From: Microcystis aeruginosa FD4
GTDB taxonomy: Bacteria > Cyanobacteriota > Cyanobacteriia > Cyanobacteriales > Microcystaceae
Direction: 5' to 3'
Assembly: GCF_009792235.1 (NCBI RefSeq)
Contig: NZ_CP046973.1
Span: forward strand, 4,526,001-4,590,000
DNA length: 64,000 bases
Shown here one piece after another: positions 1-7,312 of this stretch (the stretch's first letter is position 1; each line of letters starts with the position of its first letter). The notes under the pieces were generated by a model, which saw nothing but the letters and a program-made list of their open reading frames with translations, was not told the origin of the DNA and did not search any database. The position numbers and the translations under genes are program-made.

Positions 1-49
1 TCTTCTAGTAGGGTGGGAATTGCTAACTTATGCTAGACTAGATTAAAAT

Positions 50-95
50 AATTAAGTAAGTGGTTATATAATTTTTAACGCCTACCTACTTAATT
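50..95. repeat. Inverted repeat, MITE- or terminator-like
   Basis: The arms AATTAAGTAAGTGG (50-63) and CCTACCTACTTAATT (81-95) are near-complementary around an AT-rich loop. A related stretch, TTAAGTAGGTAGGTGTTAAAA in part, occurs after the PIN-domain gene near 17840, so this is probably an interspersed repeat and not a gene-specific signal. Confidence 0.45.
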
Positions 96-107
96 AAATC
101 CCAATAA

Positions 108-281
108 ATGGATTTTGTTCCTCAGCTTCCCTGGGATTCTGATCAACTTAAAGAAACTTTGGCAAAAGCACACCGCAATTGTCAAGAGATGGAATTAGTT
201 GGATTACAATTAGAAGAAGCGATTAGTCGCTTAGAAGCGGAAAATCGTCAAAGACGAAGACAGCAGCTAGAAAGAACCTGA
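108..281 (+). CDS. Small hypothetical protein, 57 aa
   Basis: The reading frame runs from an ATG at 108 to a TGA at 279 and encodes 57 residues. The product is strongly charged; its second half (about residues 27-57) is rich in Glu, Arg, Gln and Leu and reads as one amphipathic helix or short coiled coil ending in an Arg-rich tail. There is no convincing Shine-Dalgarno sequence before the ATG. It lies just upstream of a truncated hicB, so it may belong to a decayed toxin-antitoxin neighbourhood. I do not recognise the family; it could also be a gene remnant. Confidence 0.35.
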   Translation: MDFVPQLPWDSDQLKETLAKAHRNCQEMELVGLQLEEAISRLEAENRQRRRQQLERT

Positions 282-301
282 CAAAAAATGCAAAACCCCT
301 T

Positions 302-317
302 AGAAAACGGGTTTTCT
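302..317. repeat. Half copy of the GAAAACGGGTTTCT palindrome family
   Basis: AGAAAACGGGTTTTCT is a short palindrome that matches the core of larger hairpins at 8759-8791, 9833-9865 and 55213-55245. Here it lies between the small ORF at 108 and the hicB stump at 349. Confidence 0.5.
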
Positions 318-348
318 GGAACAATCAATTCAAAGCAAGGACAAACCC

Positions 349-378
349 ATGAAATATCGCGTCTTAATTGAGCAGGAT
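349..378 (+). pseudogene. hicB 5' stump
   Basis: From an ATG at 349 the first ten codons read MKYRVLIEQD, the usual amino end of HicB-type antitoxins, which are RNase H-fold proteins that neutralise HicA mRNA interferases. The similarity stops at about 378, where the opposite-strand transposase remnant begins; read on in frame, a stop follows at 418 after 23 codons. An insertion or deletion has therefore removed nearly all of the gene. No matching hicA is next to it. Function is certainly lost; the family call rests on only ten residues. Confidence 0.5.
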
Positions 379-1288
379 GTTCATAGCTTGATTCAGCAAC
401 GCCACAATTATCAGCTTTGATAGGTATTGCGGTGCTAATTGAGAACCTTCTAAGCTATAGCCTCCCGACTTAAAATCTCGAAACATCTCCTCAATATCAA
501 ATCTTTATTGATAGGCCATTATTGCCGTCTCTAAATCTCCCAAGTTAGTCAGAATATACCAAGGCTCTTTTGTTTGAAAACCCCGATAGGTTTTTTTCCA
601 CTTACCAGCTAAGTTAAACGGGCCAAATCCCCGCTCTTTTGTAATATTTACATCCTTCAAAAATAGTTGACTTCCTGGACTTAAACCTAACTCTCTCATT
701 TCTTGATAAATTCCTTCTTTTGTCTTCACATTTGGACTTTGTTTTTGTCTTAAACAAAAGTATACACTCTCTCTGCTTCTGAAGCCACTTTCAAAGACTG
801 ACCGAGCAAAATTCTCTATCTCCTAACACCACTATTTTATGACCTGATAAAACCGTCAATATTTTCCCCAATACTCGCTGCTGTTCTTCGAGATTACTAC
901 TTCCTTTTTTATCTAATATCTCCCAATATATTGGCATGGCTCTCTTGTCATAAATTAGACTCACCATCAAGATATTTATTGCTCCCCAACTCGTCCGGTC
1001 TATGGCAATGTATACTAATCCTTTTATTGTGAATCTCTCCTGCTGTTTTAACATCTCTTTTAGGCAGGGAAACCAGATTTTTTCAATCTTCAGAATTTCC
1101 AGCTTTAAAAATCTTTTTAGTTTTTTTCTCCGACTCTCAAACAGGATTGGTATGGGTAGTGCTTCTGCTAACATCTCTAACTTGGCTTGCTTCAATATTT
1201 GTAAGGTTCCAACTATCATTAACAACAGTAGATATCTGGCTCGCCCCAGTTCATTCTCTAAGACTTTCTGATATAGTTCACTTATCAT
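379..1288 (-). pseudogene. IS4-type transposase, decayed
   Basis: Two frames on the minus strand (791-1288 and 505-729) plus the stretch down to about 379 together encode one DDE transposase. The first part contains the catalytic-core stretch around IDRTSWGAINILMV and GHKIVVLGDREFCS; the last part contains FDIEEMFRDFKSGGYSLEG, the C-terminal YREMT-like region of IS4-type enzymes. A frameshift or deletion separates the first two parts near 730-790 and a stop interrupts at about 503. No clean inverted ends were found. The element lies in the hicB stump at its low-coordinate end, so it probably caused that truncation. Confidence 0.7.
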
Positions 1289-1395
1289 TTTCGTTATTTA
1301 GGTCATATCTACTATATATGACTTATCTTTTTTGGGAGTATGTATATGTATTCCATGCTACATAAGCTTTTCAGCTTGCTTGTCCCCCTGTCAGA

Positions 1396-1455
1396 GCAGA
1401 AACCTAAATCGTGAGGTTTGGGAATCGCCGTCCGTTTACGGCGGTGAGGATGTCA
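1396..1455 (+). mobile_element. IS200/IS605-type right-end scar
   Basis: The stretch ends with a GC-rich hairpin (CGCCGTCC...GGCGGTGAGG) followed by ATGTCAA. This is the form of the right end of cyanobacterial IS605/TnpB elements, and resembles the end at about 38385-38427 that follows a TnpB fragment. No tnpA or tnpB coding sequence remains here, so it is a scar. Confidence 0.45.
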
Positions 1456-1543
1456 AAATAGCTACAGAAACTGCGCGATTAGATACCAAAGTCCCTCACA
1501 GATAGAAGATAATCAATATTTATCAGTATTGGAAGCCTTCAGC

Positions 1544-2935
1544 ATGGTTCATTTAACGCCCAATCCTAGCTATAGTTTAAGTCTCAAGATAGAAATCCCC
1601 AATCAAGCGGGAACCTTCGCTTCTGTCCTCAATGCGATCGCCGATGTCGGGGGGAATTTAGGGCAAATTTCTCTGATCGAACGCAATTTAAAGATTAGCA
1701 CCCGCGAGATTATGGTTGATGCCGCTAGTACCGACCAAGCGGAACAGATTATCGCCGCGGTTAAAGCTCTACCGGATGTTAAACTCCTGAAAGTTTCCGA
1801 TCGCACCTTCGATCTCCATCGTCGGGGTAAAATCTCCATTGAAAGTCGTATTTCCCTCGCCTCCCAAGACGACCTGGCCATGGCCTACACCCCTGGAGTT
1901 GGTCGCATCTGCACCGCTATCGCTCATCAACCCGAACAAGTGTACTCATTAACCATCAAGGGCAACACCGTCGCTGTAGTTACCGATGGTAGTGCGGTAT
2001 TAGGATTAGGAAATCTCGGGCCGGAGGCTGCCCTACCAGTAATGGAAGGGAAAGCGATGCTATTCAAGGAATTCGCAGGAATTGATGCTTTTCCCATCTG
2101 TTTAGCCACCCAAGACCCCGAAGAAATCATCGCAACCGTCAAAAGAATCGCCCCGGTTTTTGGTGGCATTAACCTAGAGGATATCGGCGCGCCACGCTGT
2201 TTTGAAATCGAGAAACGTCTGCGAGAGGAGTTAAATATTCCCGTTTTCCACGATGATCAACACGGTACGGCGATCGTTTCCCTGGCGGCCCTGATTAATG
2301 CCCTCAAATTGGTTAAAAAATCGCTTGATACAGCCAAAATCGTCATTAATGGTGCGGGTGCGGCGGGAATCGCCATCGCTACTCTCTTTAAAACCGCAGG
2401 AGCTACAGATATAACCCTCTGTGATTCCCATGGTATCCTCTCCCAAAACCGGGACGATTTAACCCCAGAAAAACAAGCTTGGGCCGTGACTGCCAGTGGT
2501 AAGCTAGGGGATGCTCTTAAAGGCGCTGATGTCTTCTTGGGGGTGAGTGTACCGGGGGTATTGACTCCTGAAATGGTCAAGGGAATGGCTAAAGATGCGA
2601 TCGTCTTTGCCATGGCTAATCCGATTCCCGAAATTCAACCGGAATTAATCAATGATTTAGTGGCCGTGGTGGCTACCGGACGCAGCGATTATCCCAATCA
2701 GATTAATAATGTCCTCGCTTTCCCCGGATTATTTCGCGGGGCCTTGGACTGTCGCGCTAGGGCCATCACCGATAATATGTATCTGGAAGCGGCCAAAGCG
2801 ATCGCTTCTTTGATCACTCCTGCTAATCTCGATCGAGAGAATATTATTCCCTCGGTTTTTGATAGTCGTGTAGTTACGGCTGTGGCCGCCGCCGTTCAAC
2901 ACGCTGCTCGTCAAGATGGAGTGGCCGGGGAATAA
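1544..2935 (+). CDS. Malic enzyme with N-terminal ACT domain
   Basis: Oxidative decarboxylation of malate to pyruvate, producing NAD(P)H, in the cytoplasm. Residues about 5-80 form an ACT-type regulatory domain (KIEIPNQAGTFASVLNAIAD), followed by the malic enzyme catalytic domain with AYTPGVGRIC, the VTDGSAVLGLGNLGP and FHDDQHGTA metal/substrate signatures, and a Rossmann nucleotide loop GAGAAGIAIA near residue 270. At 463 residues it has the normal length for the short bacterial form plus ACT domain. I chose the ATG at 1544 because GGAAG lies 8 bases upstream; a TTG at 1529 would add five residues. The ACT domain suggests allosteric control by a small molecule, perhaps an amino acid. Cofactor preference cannot be read from the sequence. 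Confidence 0.93.
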   Translation: MVHLTPNPSYSLSLKIEIPNQAGTFASVLNAIADVGGNLGQISLIERNLKISTREIMVDAASTDQAEQIIAAVKALPDVKLLKVSDRTFDLHRRGKISIESRISLASQDDLAMAYTPGVGRICTAIAHQPEQVYSLTIKGNTVAVVTDGSAVLGLGNLGPEAALPVMEGKAMLFKEFAGIDAFPICLATQDPEEIIATVKRIAPVFGGINLEDIGAPRCFEIEKRLREELNIPVFHDDQHGTAIVSLAALINALKLVKKSLDTAKIVINGAGAAGIAIATLFKTAGATDITLCDSHGILSQNRDDLTPEKQAWAVTASGKLGDALKGADVFLGVSVPGVLTPEMVKGMAKDAIVFAMANPIPEIQPELINDLVAVVATGRSDYPNQINNVLAFPGLFRGALDCRARAITDNMYLEAAKAIASLITPANLDRENIIPSVFDSRVVTAVAAAVQHAARQDGVAGE

Positions 2936-2966
2936 TGTAATTATCGTGCAGGAGGGTAAGTGAACC

Positions 2967-3701
2967 GTGAAACCGATCGATGATATTCCCGAAGCTTTGC
3001 GGGACAGCCAGTACAGAAAAACTACTAATCCTAATGGTCTTATAACGATCGCAAGCGGTTTACTTGCTCTGGTGGGAACCGGCCTAATTGCCATAGCAGT
3101 CTTGAATCGTCCCCCTGCTTCCGTAAAAAAACCGGTTATTAACCCATCCCCCCTGATTAAAGCCACTCCTAGCCCCATTGAGAACATTCTAGGTCATTTA
3201 CCCTATCAACAGGCTCCAGAGACGGAATTAGACCCCATTACTGGGGATGGTGGTATGCGTTTAAGGAAGGCAGCAGCCAAGGCTTTTATCCAGATGCAAA
3301 GTGACGCAAGAAGGTCGGGGGTGATTTTAATGCCGATTTCCGCATTTCGAGCGAAAGCAACCCAAGAAAAGCTCTTTTTTGAAGTGAAAAAACAACGCAA
3401 TCAGCCAACCCGCAAACGAGCAGAAGTGAGCGCACCTCCGGGTTACAGCGAACATCATACCGGTTATGCGATCGATATTGGCGATGGTCGCACCCCAGCC
3501 ACAAATTTAAGCACCAGTTTTGCTAATACTGCCGCTTTTCGTTGGTTGCAAAATAACGCCGCTCAGTATAGTTTCGAGTTATCTTTCCCCGAAAATAATC
3601 CCCAGGGTATTAATTATGAGCCTTGGCACTGGCGTTTTGTCGGTGATAGTCACAGTTTAGAAACTTTTTATAAAGCCCAACAATTAGGAAAACAAAAATA
3701 A
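2967..3701 (+). CDS. VanY-type D-alanyl-D-alanine carboxypeptidase
   Basis: A peptidase M15B enzyme that trims the terminal D-Ala from peptidoglycan stem peptides. One membrane helix lies near residues 26-46 (ITIASGLLALVGTGLIAIAV), giving a type II anchor with the catalytic domain outside. The zinc site is visible as SEHHTGYAIDIGD near residues 159-171 and EPWHW near 217. Start is a GTG at 2967 with GGAGG 11 bases upstream. It follows the malic enzyme by 31 bases and is probably co-transcribed. Its last 20 bases are repeated on the far side of a palindrome after the stop. Confidence 0.9.
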   Translation: MKPIDDIPEALRDSQYRKTTNPNGLITIASGLLALVGTGLIAIAVLNRPPASVKKPVINPSPLIKATPSPIENILGHLPYQQAPETELDPITGDGGMRLRKAAAKAFIQMQSDARRSGVILMPISAFRAKATQEKLFFEVKKQRNQPTRKRAEVSAPPGYSEHHTGYAIDIGDGRTPATNLSTSFANTAAFRWLQNNAAQYSFELSFPENNPQGINYEPWHWRFVGDSHSLETFYKAQQLGKQK

Positions 3702-3703
3702 AC

Positions 3704-3773
3704 GTAGGGTGCGTTAGGCAATCCATTGTTTTTAGGGAAAAAATCAAGGTCTAAATATTGCCGTAACGCACCA
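3704..3773. repeat. Palindromic element after vanY gene
   Basis: GTAGGGTGCGTTAGGCA (3704-3720) and TTGCCGTAACGCACC (3759-3773) form imperfect inverted arms. The 20-base stretch AACAATTAGGAAAACAAAAA occurs on both sides (3680-3699 and 3791-3810), as if a small element had inserted with duplication of the target or a short tandem duplication had formed. Confidence 0.6.
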
Positions 3774-3893
3774 ACTTTTTAGAAAACCTAACAATTAGGA
3801 AAACAAAAAGAGGATAACCTTATCGGCGATCAAGGGCATTTTCTGGAATTAATTACTAAAATAGGATTATATTGTATTGTGAGTGTTTCTAAT

Positions 3894-4238
3894 ATGTCCA
3901 AGCCAGTAGAATACTTAACAAATGAGCAAGGGGAACGAGTTGGGGTTTTATTAGACTGGAACACCTATTCTCGATTTGCCAATTCATTAGGACTCGATGA
4001 AGATTGTTTGATTGGTTTGAGTGTGGATGAATTAAAAGCGCTGGCAAGTTGTCAATTGTCCCTCGTAGAGCAAACCCGTTTAGATGATTTAGTGACGAGA
4101 AATGCAGAATCTTTACTCTGCGCTGATGAAGTAGCTGAGTTAGATGAGTTGTTGGCAAAAACAGATCAGTTAACAATTCTTAAAACTCGTGCCAGATATA
4201 CGCTAAAGTGCTTGGAACAAGGTACGACGGCAGCGTGA
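3894..4238 (+). CDS. Antitoxin-like protein, 114 aa
   Basis: The N-terminal third (KPVEYLTNEQGERVGVLLDW followed by YSRF) resembles Phd/YefM-like or related small antitoxin domains that describe a single site to a host gene. The rest is a Leu- and Glu-rich helical stretch with ELDELLAKTDQLTILKTRAR. In cyanobacteria proteins with this C-terminal motif often precede an HNH nuclease gene. Here a GTG at 4235 overlaps the stop codon and begins VSVYIR, the usual opening of that partner, but the frame soon diverges and ends, so the partner is missing. ATG at 3894 is preferred; a GTG at 3879 would add five residues. Function is an inference. Confidence 0.6.
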   Translation: MSKPVEYLTNEQGERVGVLLDWNTYSRFANSLGLDEDCLIGLSVDELKALASCQLSLVEQTRLDDLVTRNAESLLCADEVAELDELLAKTDQLTILKTRARYTLKCLEQGTTAA

Positions 4239-4394
4239 GTGTTTATATTCGGATGGGGTTTTCTCTGTCTGACAGGAGAGGGATGCAGAAACTCCGATTC
4301 TATCTTGTAAGTCATGACCAAATCTTCTTAGCCTACAATTAAAAATAAGCTAAGACGCATTTTAACCGCTTATTCTTAGATTAGCAGAATCTCC

Positions 4395-4507
4395 CTCGCC
4401 CCCCCTGCTAGTAGGGTTGATTCAAGGTAGGGTTGATTCAAGGTAAGGTTGATTCAAGGTAGGGTTGATTCATGAATCAACCCTACCCCTGCTAGGGGTT
4501 GGGGGGT
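4395..4507. repeat. Tandem TAGGGTTGATTCA repeats inside an inverted repeat
   Basis: Four copies of AGGTAGGGTTGATTCA, one with a base change, run from about 4411 to 4472 and end in a palindrome TGATTCATGAATCA followed by the reverse copy. Outer arms CCCCCCTGCTAG and CTAGGGGTTGGGGGG enclose the block. The same unit is repeated at 17884-17976 in reverse orientation. Confidence 0.7.
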
Positions 4508-4555
4508 TGCCTTTTTCCTCGTCTCAACAGGTAATTTAAATACTTAACAGCATCA

Positions 4556-5842
4556 ATGATTGACTGGACTCCCTATCTCAAATCAATCTCGGAAAAGTAC
4601 GCCCAGTGGGAGACATTTTACACCTTCACGGACGTAGAGGGAAAAACACGCCCGTCGAAAACTGCACCTTTGCTAAGGGATTTGTGGGTGCAGACGATTG
4701 AAAAAGAACGGGAAAACCCGCAGGAAAGACCAGAAAAAGCATAAAAAAAGGAAAGATTCACAGTTTTAGAAGGTTTACGCAAGTATGCGACTAATCACGT
4801 TCTTTTAAAAGGTCGTCCCGGTTCAGGAAAATCGACCGCTTTAGCCAGATTATTATTAGAAGAATCCGTAGGGGCGCAAAGCTTGCGCCCAAATCAACAA
4901 AATCAGGCTAAAATCATTCAAATTCCCATTCTCATCGAATTACGCTTGTATGAAACCTCAATTCTTGATTTAATTTTACAATTCCTGAAACGCCATCAAT
5001 TAATTATTGATAGTAATACCCTAGAAAGTTGGCTGTTAGAAAATCAGAATTTTATCCCATTATTATTATTTGATGGTATCAATGAATTGCCATCAGATAC
5101 TGCACGACAGAAATTAAAAAACTTTCGCCAGCAGTATGCAGAAATCCCGATGATTTTCACGACAAGGGATTTAGGCAGCGACGACTTAAACATTGAAAAA
5201 AAGCTGGAAATGCTCCCCCTGACCGAACCACAGATGCGGGATTTTGTCAAGGCCTATTTGCCCGAAAAAGGCGAAGAAATGCTTAAACAGTTAGGAAATC
5301 GTCTCAAGGAATTGGGAGAAACTCCCCTACTTTTGTGGATGTTATGTGAAGTTTTTAATGAGAAAAGCCAAATTCCTGCTAATTTGGGCTTAGTTTTTCG
5401 ACATTTTACCGAAACAGTTTATGATCACAAATTAAAGGCAGATGTTCCTACTTACCAAGAATCCCGGGATTGGTGGCGAGAATTGCTGCAAGTGTTAGCT
5501 TGGAAAATGACACAAGGGGAGTCAAAAACCGAGATTCAGGTGGCTATTTCCCGAACAGAAGCAGAAGAAGAATTAAGCAAATTTATAAAAAATCAAGGAT
5601 TTCCAGAATATTACAGTAAGCAGTGGTTAAAGGATTTATTGAAATATCATCTAATTCACCTAGAAGGTAATGATAAAATTGCTTTTCGCCATCAACTGAT
5701 TCAAGAATATTATACGGCTGAGGAATTAAAGAAAAAGTTACCCCATCTCAGGGATGAGCAGTTACAGTGGGACTATTTAAATTATCTCAAATGGACGGAA
5801 CCTATGGCGTTGCTGTTAGGGTTATTGGATAATGAAACCCAA
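4556..5842 (+). pseudogene. NACHT-family NTPase, interrupted and 3'-truncated
   Basis: A STAND-type NTPase of the NACHT class, a family used in signalling and anti-phage defence. The ATG at 4556 opens MIDWTPYLKSI and the frame meets a TAA at 4742, but the same frame continues straight on with KERFTVLEGLRKYATNHVLL, Walker A GRPGSGKST (about 4820) and Walker B LLLFDGINEL (about 5070). So one in-frame nonsense codon separates the short N-terminal part from the ATPase domain. A 19-base palindrome (4872-4890) is translated within the domain as part of GAQSLRP. At about 5843 the NACHT sequence stops after LLDNETQA and runs into transposase sequence. A product starting inside the gene could still contain the ATPase core, but the sensor end is gone. 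Confidence 0.75.
4872..4890. repeat. GGGCGC palindrome inside the NACHT frame
   Basis: GGGCGCAAAGCTTGCGCCC is a perfect palindrome apart from its centre. It is of the same kind as the GGGGCGN(n)CGCCC hairpins in MITEs at 6641-6798, 29070-29235 and 58016-58275. It is in frame with the ATPase coding sequence. Confidence 0.65.
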
Positions 5843-6000
5843 GCAATAGGACAAGTCAAGGTGGAAGATAAGTAAACATGAAATTACGGCGATTGCTGCT
5901 TTACTAGAATTATTAGATATCTCAGGCGCAATTATCACCATTGATGGGATGGGAACTCAAACTGAGATTGTTCGACAAATTTGCCCAAAAAAAATGGTTA
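5843..6000 (+). pseudogene. ISAs1-family transposase remnant
   Basis: After the NACHT breakpoint the sequence reads IGQVKVEDK, then, one base out of frame from 5871, SKHEITAIAALLELLDISG followed by AIITIDGMGTQTEIVRQI. This is the catalytic core start of ISAs1-family DDE transposases (the Asp after ITI is the first catalytic residue). The similarity fades near 6000. Both ends of the transposase are missing. A longer member of the same family stands at 42265-43679. Confidence 0.7.
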
Positions 6001-6141
6001 AAAGGGTTCGCCACCTCTGGAATAAAACTACTCACGAAGTCCAATTCTGCGACAAAAAAGTAAGCGAGCAGCGATGGACAATGACTATATGGTTGCTGTG
6101 CTGAGTTCCTTTTGTCAAGCGTGATTGAGATGCTCTTACCC

Positions 6142-6410
6142 TAATTTTTTAATCGCCTCTAAAATAGCCATCACATGACCATGAGGAAGACTTCTAATCA
6201 CTTCAAAATGATTGGGAATGCCTTCAGTCATTGACAGTGTTGCCTCTTTGAGAGCCAGTTTCAAATTGTCGATAATATCATCGGGTAATTTTGAGAGGGC
6301 GTTCGGCGATCTCAGCCGAGCCGTTGGCTAGGGTTCTTTTTTTGACTTGATCTCCTTCTCGGTAAGAATCAGGTCGAAGGACAGCCGGAGGGGAATTACG
6401 GTTATATAAG
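6142..6410 (-). pseudogene. IS1634-type transposase, N-terminal remnant
   Basis: On the minus strand the sequence reads YNRNSPPAVLRPDSYREGDQ, KKRTLAN, then after a short frame change KLPDDIIDNLKLALKEATLS and FEVIRSLPHGHVMAILEAI, ending at a TAA at about 6142. The SLPHGHV stretch and the order of parts are those of the N-terminal domain of IS1634-type transposases. The catalytic part is absent. About 22 bases near 6300-6322 interrupt the alignment. Confidence 0.55.
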
Positions 6411-6413
6411 TAT

Positions 6414-6595
6414 CTAAGCACAATTAATTACACATCTAAGCCACTACTCCGTCAGACTGCTGCTGTGATCAGTAAACAGTGAACTGAAAACTCAAATCCG
6501 ATCCCTAATAGCTGTCTTGTGAGTCTCGGAGTCTCGGAGTCTCGGAGTCTTGTGAGTCTCGGAGTCTCGACTAGGAAATTAATTTTGCACGACTA
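6414..6595. mobile_element. MITE family A, copy 1
   Basis: Ends AGCACAATTAATTACACATC (left) and the reverse complement of GAAATTAATTTTGCAC (right) share the inverted core GCAAAATTAATT or close to it. The interior has GAGTCTCG octamers in tandem and AGTAAACAGT-type decamers. The second copy, 41423-41673, keeps both ends but has a different number of interior repeats. Confidence 0.65.
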
Positions 6596-6640
6596 CTTAT
6601 ACCATTTTTCAAAAGTAATGACAGAGTATGGTTATGCCTG

Positions 6641-6798
6641 GTGCATCTCAATTTTGTCGAAATATCCAGATGACATTTTGGGCGCACGCGGTGCGCCCCT
6701 ACCATTGGCGAAATAATATTATTGTAGGGGCGAATTGCCTTCGCCCTCTTTGAACAACTTCTGCTGCTCACCTTAAGTGAGAGAAAATCACCAATAGG
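6641..6798. mobile_element. MITE family B, copy 1
   Basis: This stretch is the reverse complement of 29070-29235 with scattered differences. Both contain two GGGCG hairpins (one near GGGCGCACGCGGTGCGCCC) around an AATAATATTATTG centre and a GCTCACC...GGTGAG stem. Ends in the better copy are GCATCTCA in inverted orientation. No coding capacity. Confidence 0.75.
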
Positions 6799-7113
6799 AT
6801 ACCATTTTTCTTTATTCGCGTCACAACGAATGCAGGCTTGGCAAGCATTCGAGCGTGGATGTCTGTCATGGATTTAGAAATTTGGTATTACATGGCCATC
6901 ATTCTAGCAAATTGAGAGAATTCTTGTTCATTAAGAAATGTTACAAATTACATGGGTACATTAAGAAAAGTCAATGAGTGTATCCATTGATGGATAAGGG
7001 TTTTCGGCTATTGTAGTAGATATGTATGGGGGAAGTTCAGCTATATTACTCTCAAATAGAGCGATCGCAAGAGACTTTCCCAATAACATGACAATAAACC
7101 TGTTATGCCGATT
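6799..7113. other. Gap with no recognisable gene
   Basis: No reading frame here looks like a known protein. A minus-strand frame of 79 codons (6961-7200) runs through low-complexity sequence and matches nothing I know. The stretch is AT-rich apart from isolated GCGATCGC-type sites. Confidence 0.4.
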
Positions 7114-7218
7114 GGGGATGAGGGAATCGGGGGATAGGGAAGTGGGGGAAGGGGGAAGTGGGGGAATTTCAACTGGGACAAAACCCCAACACCCCACCAC
7201 CCCAACACCCCAACACCC
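7114..7218. repeat. Opposed G-rich and C-rich tracts, G-quadruplex motifs
   Basis: On the plus strand 7114-7164 has runs of three to five G separated by short linkers (GGGGG, GGG, GGGGG, GGGGG, GGGGG). From 7184 to 7218 four CCCC runs and one CCC run are separated by 4-5 bases, so the minus strand also fits a quadruplex motif. The block lies about 100 bp before the transporter start at 7313. Confidence 0.6.
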
Positions 7219-7312
7219 AAAATCTAAACCTCAACAGCCAACCCCTAACAGCTAACGCACCGATCGAGCGATCAATTATCATAGAGACAGTAACAAATAT
7301 TTATGAAACTTC

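Noticed and set aside
6519..6716. 65-codon frame over GAGTCTCG repeats and MITE sequence
   Set aside because: It runs across two non-coding mobile elements and has no protein-like composition.
6961..7200. 79-codon minus frame before the transporter
   Set aside because: Half of it is the translated C-rich repeat; the rest matches no family and has no ribosome binding site.
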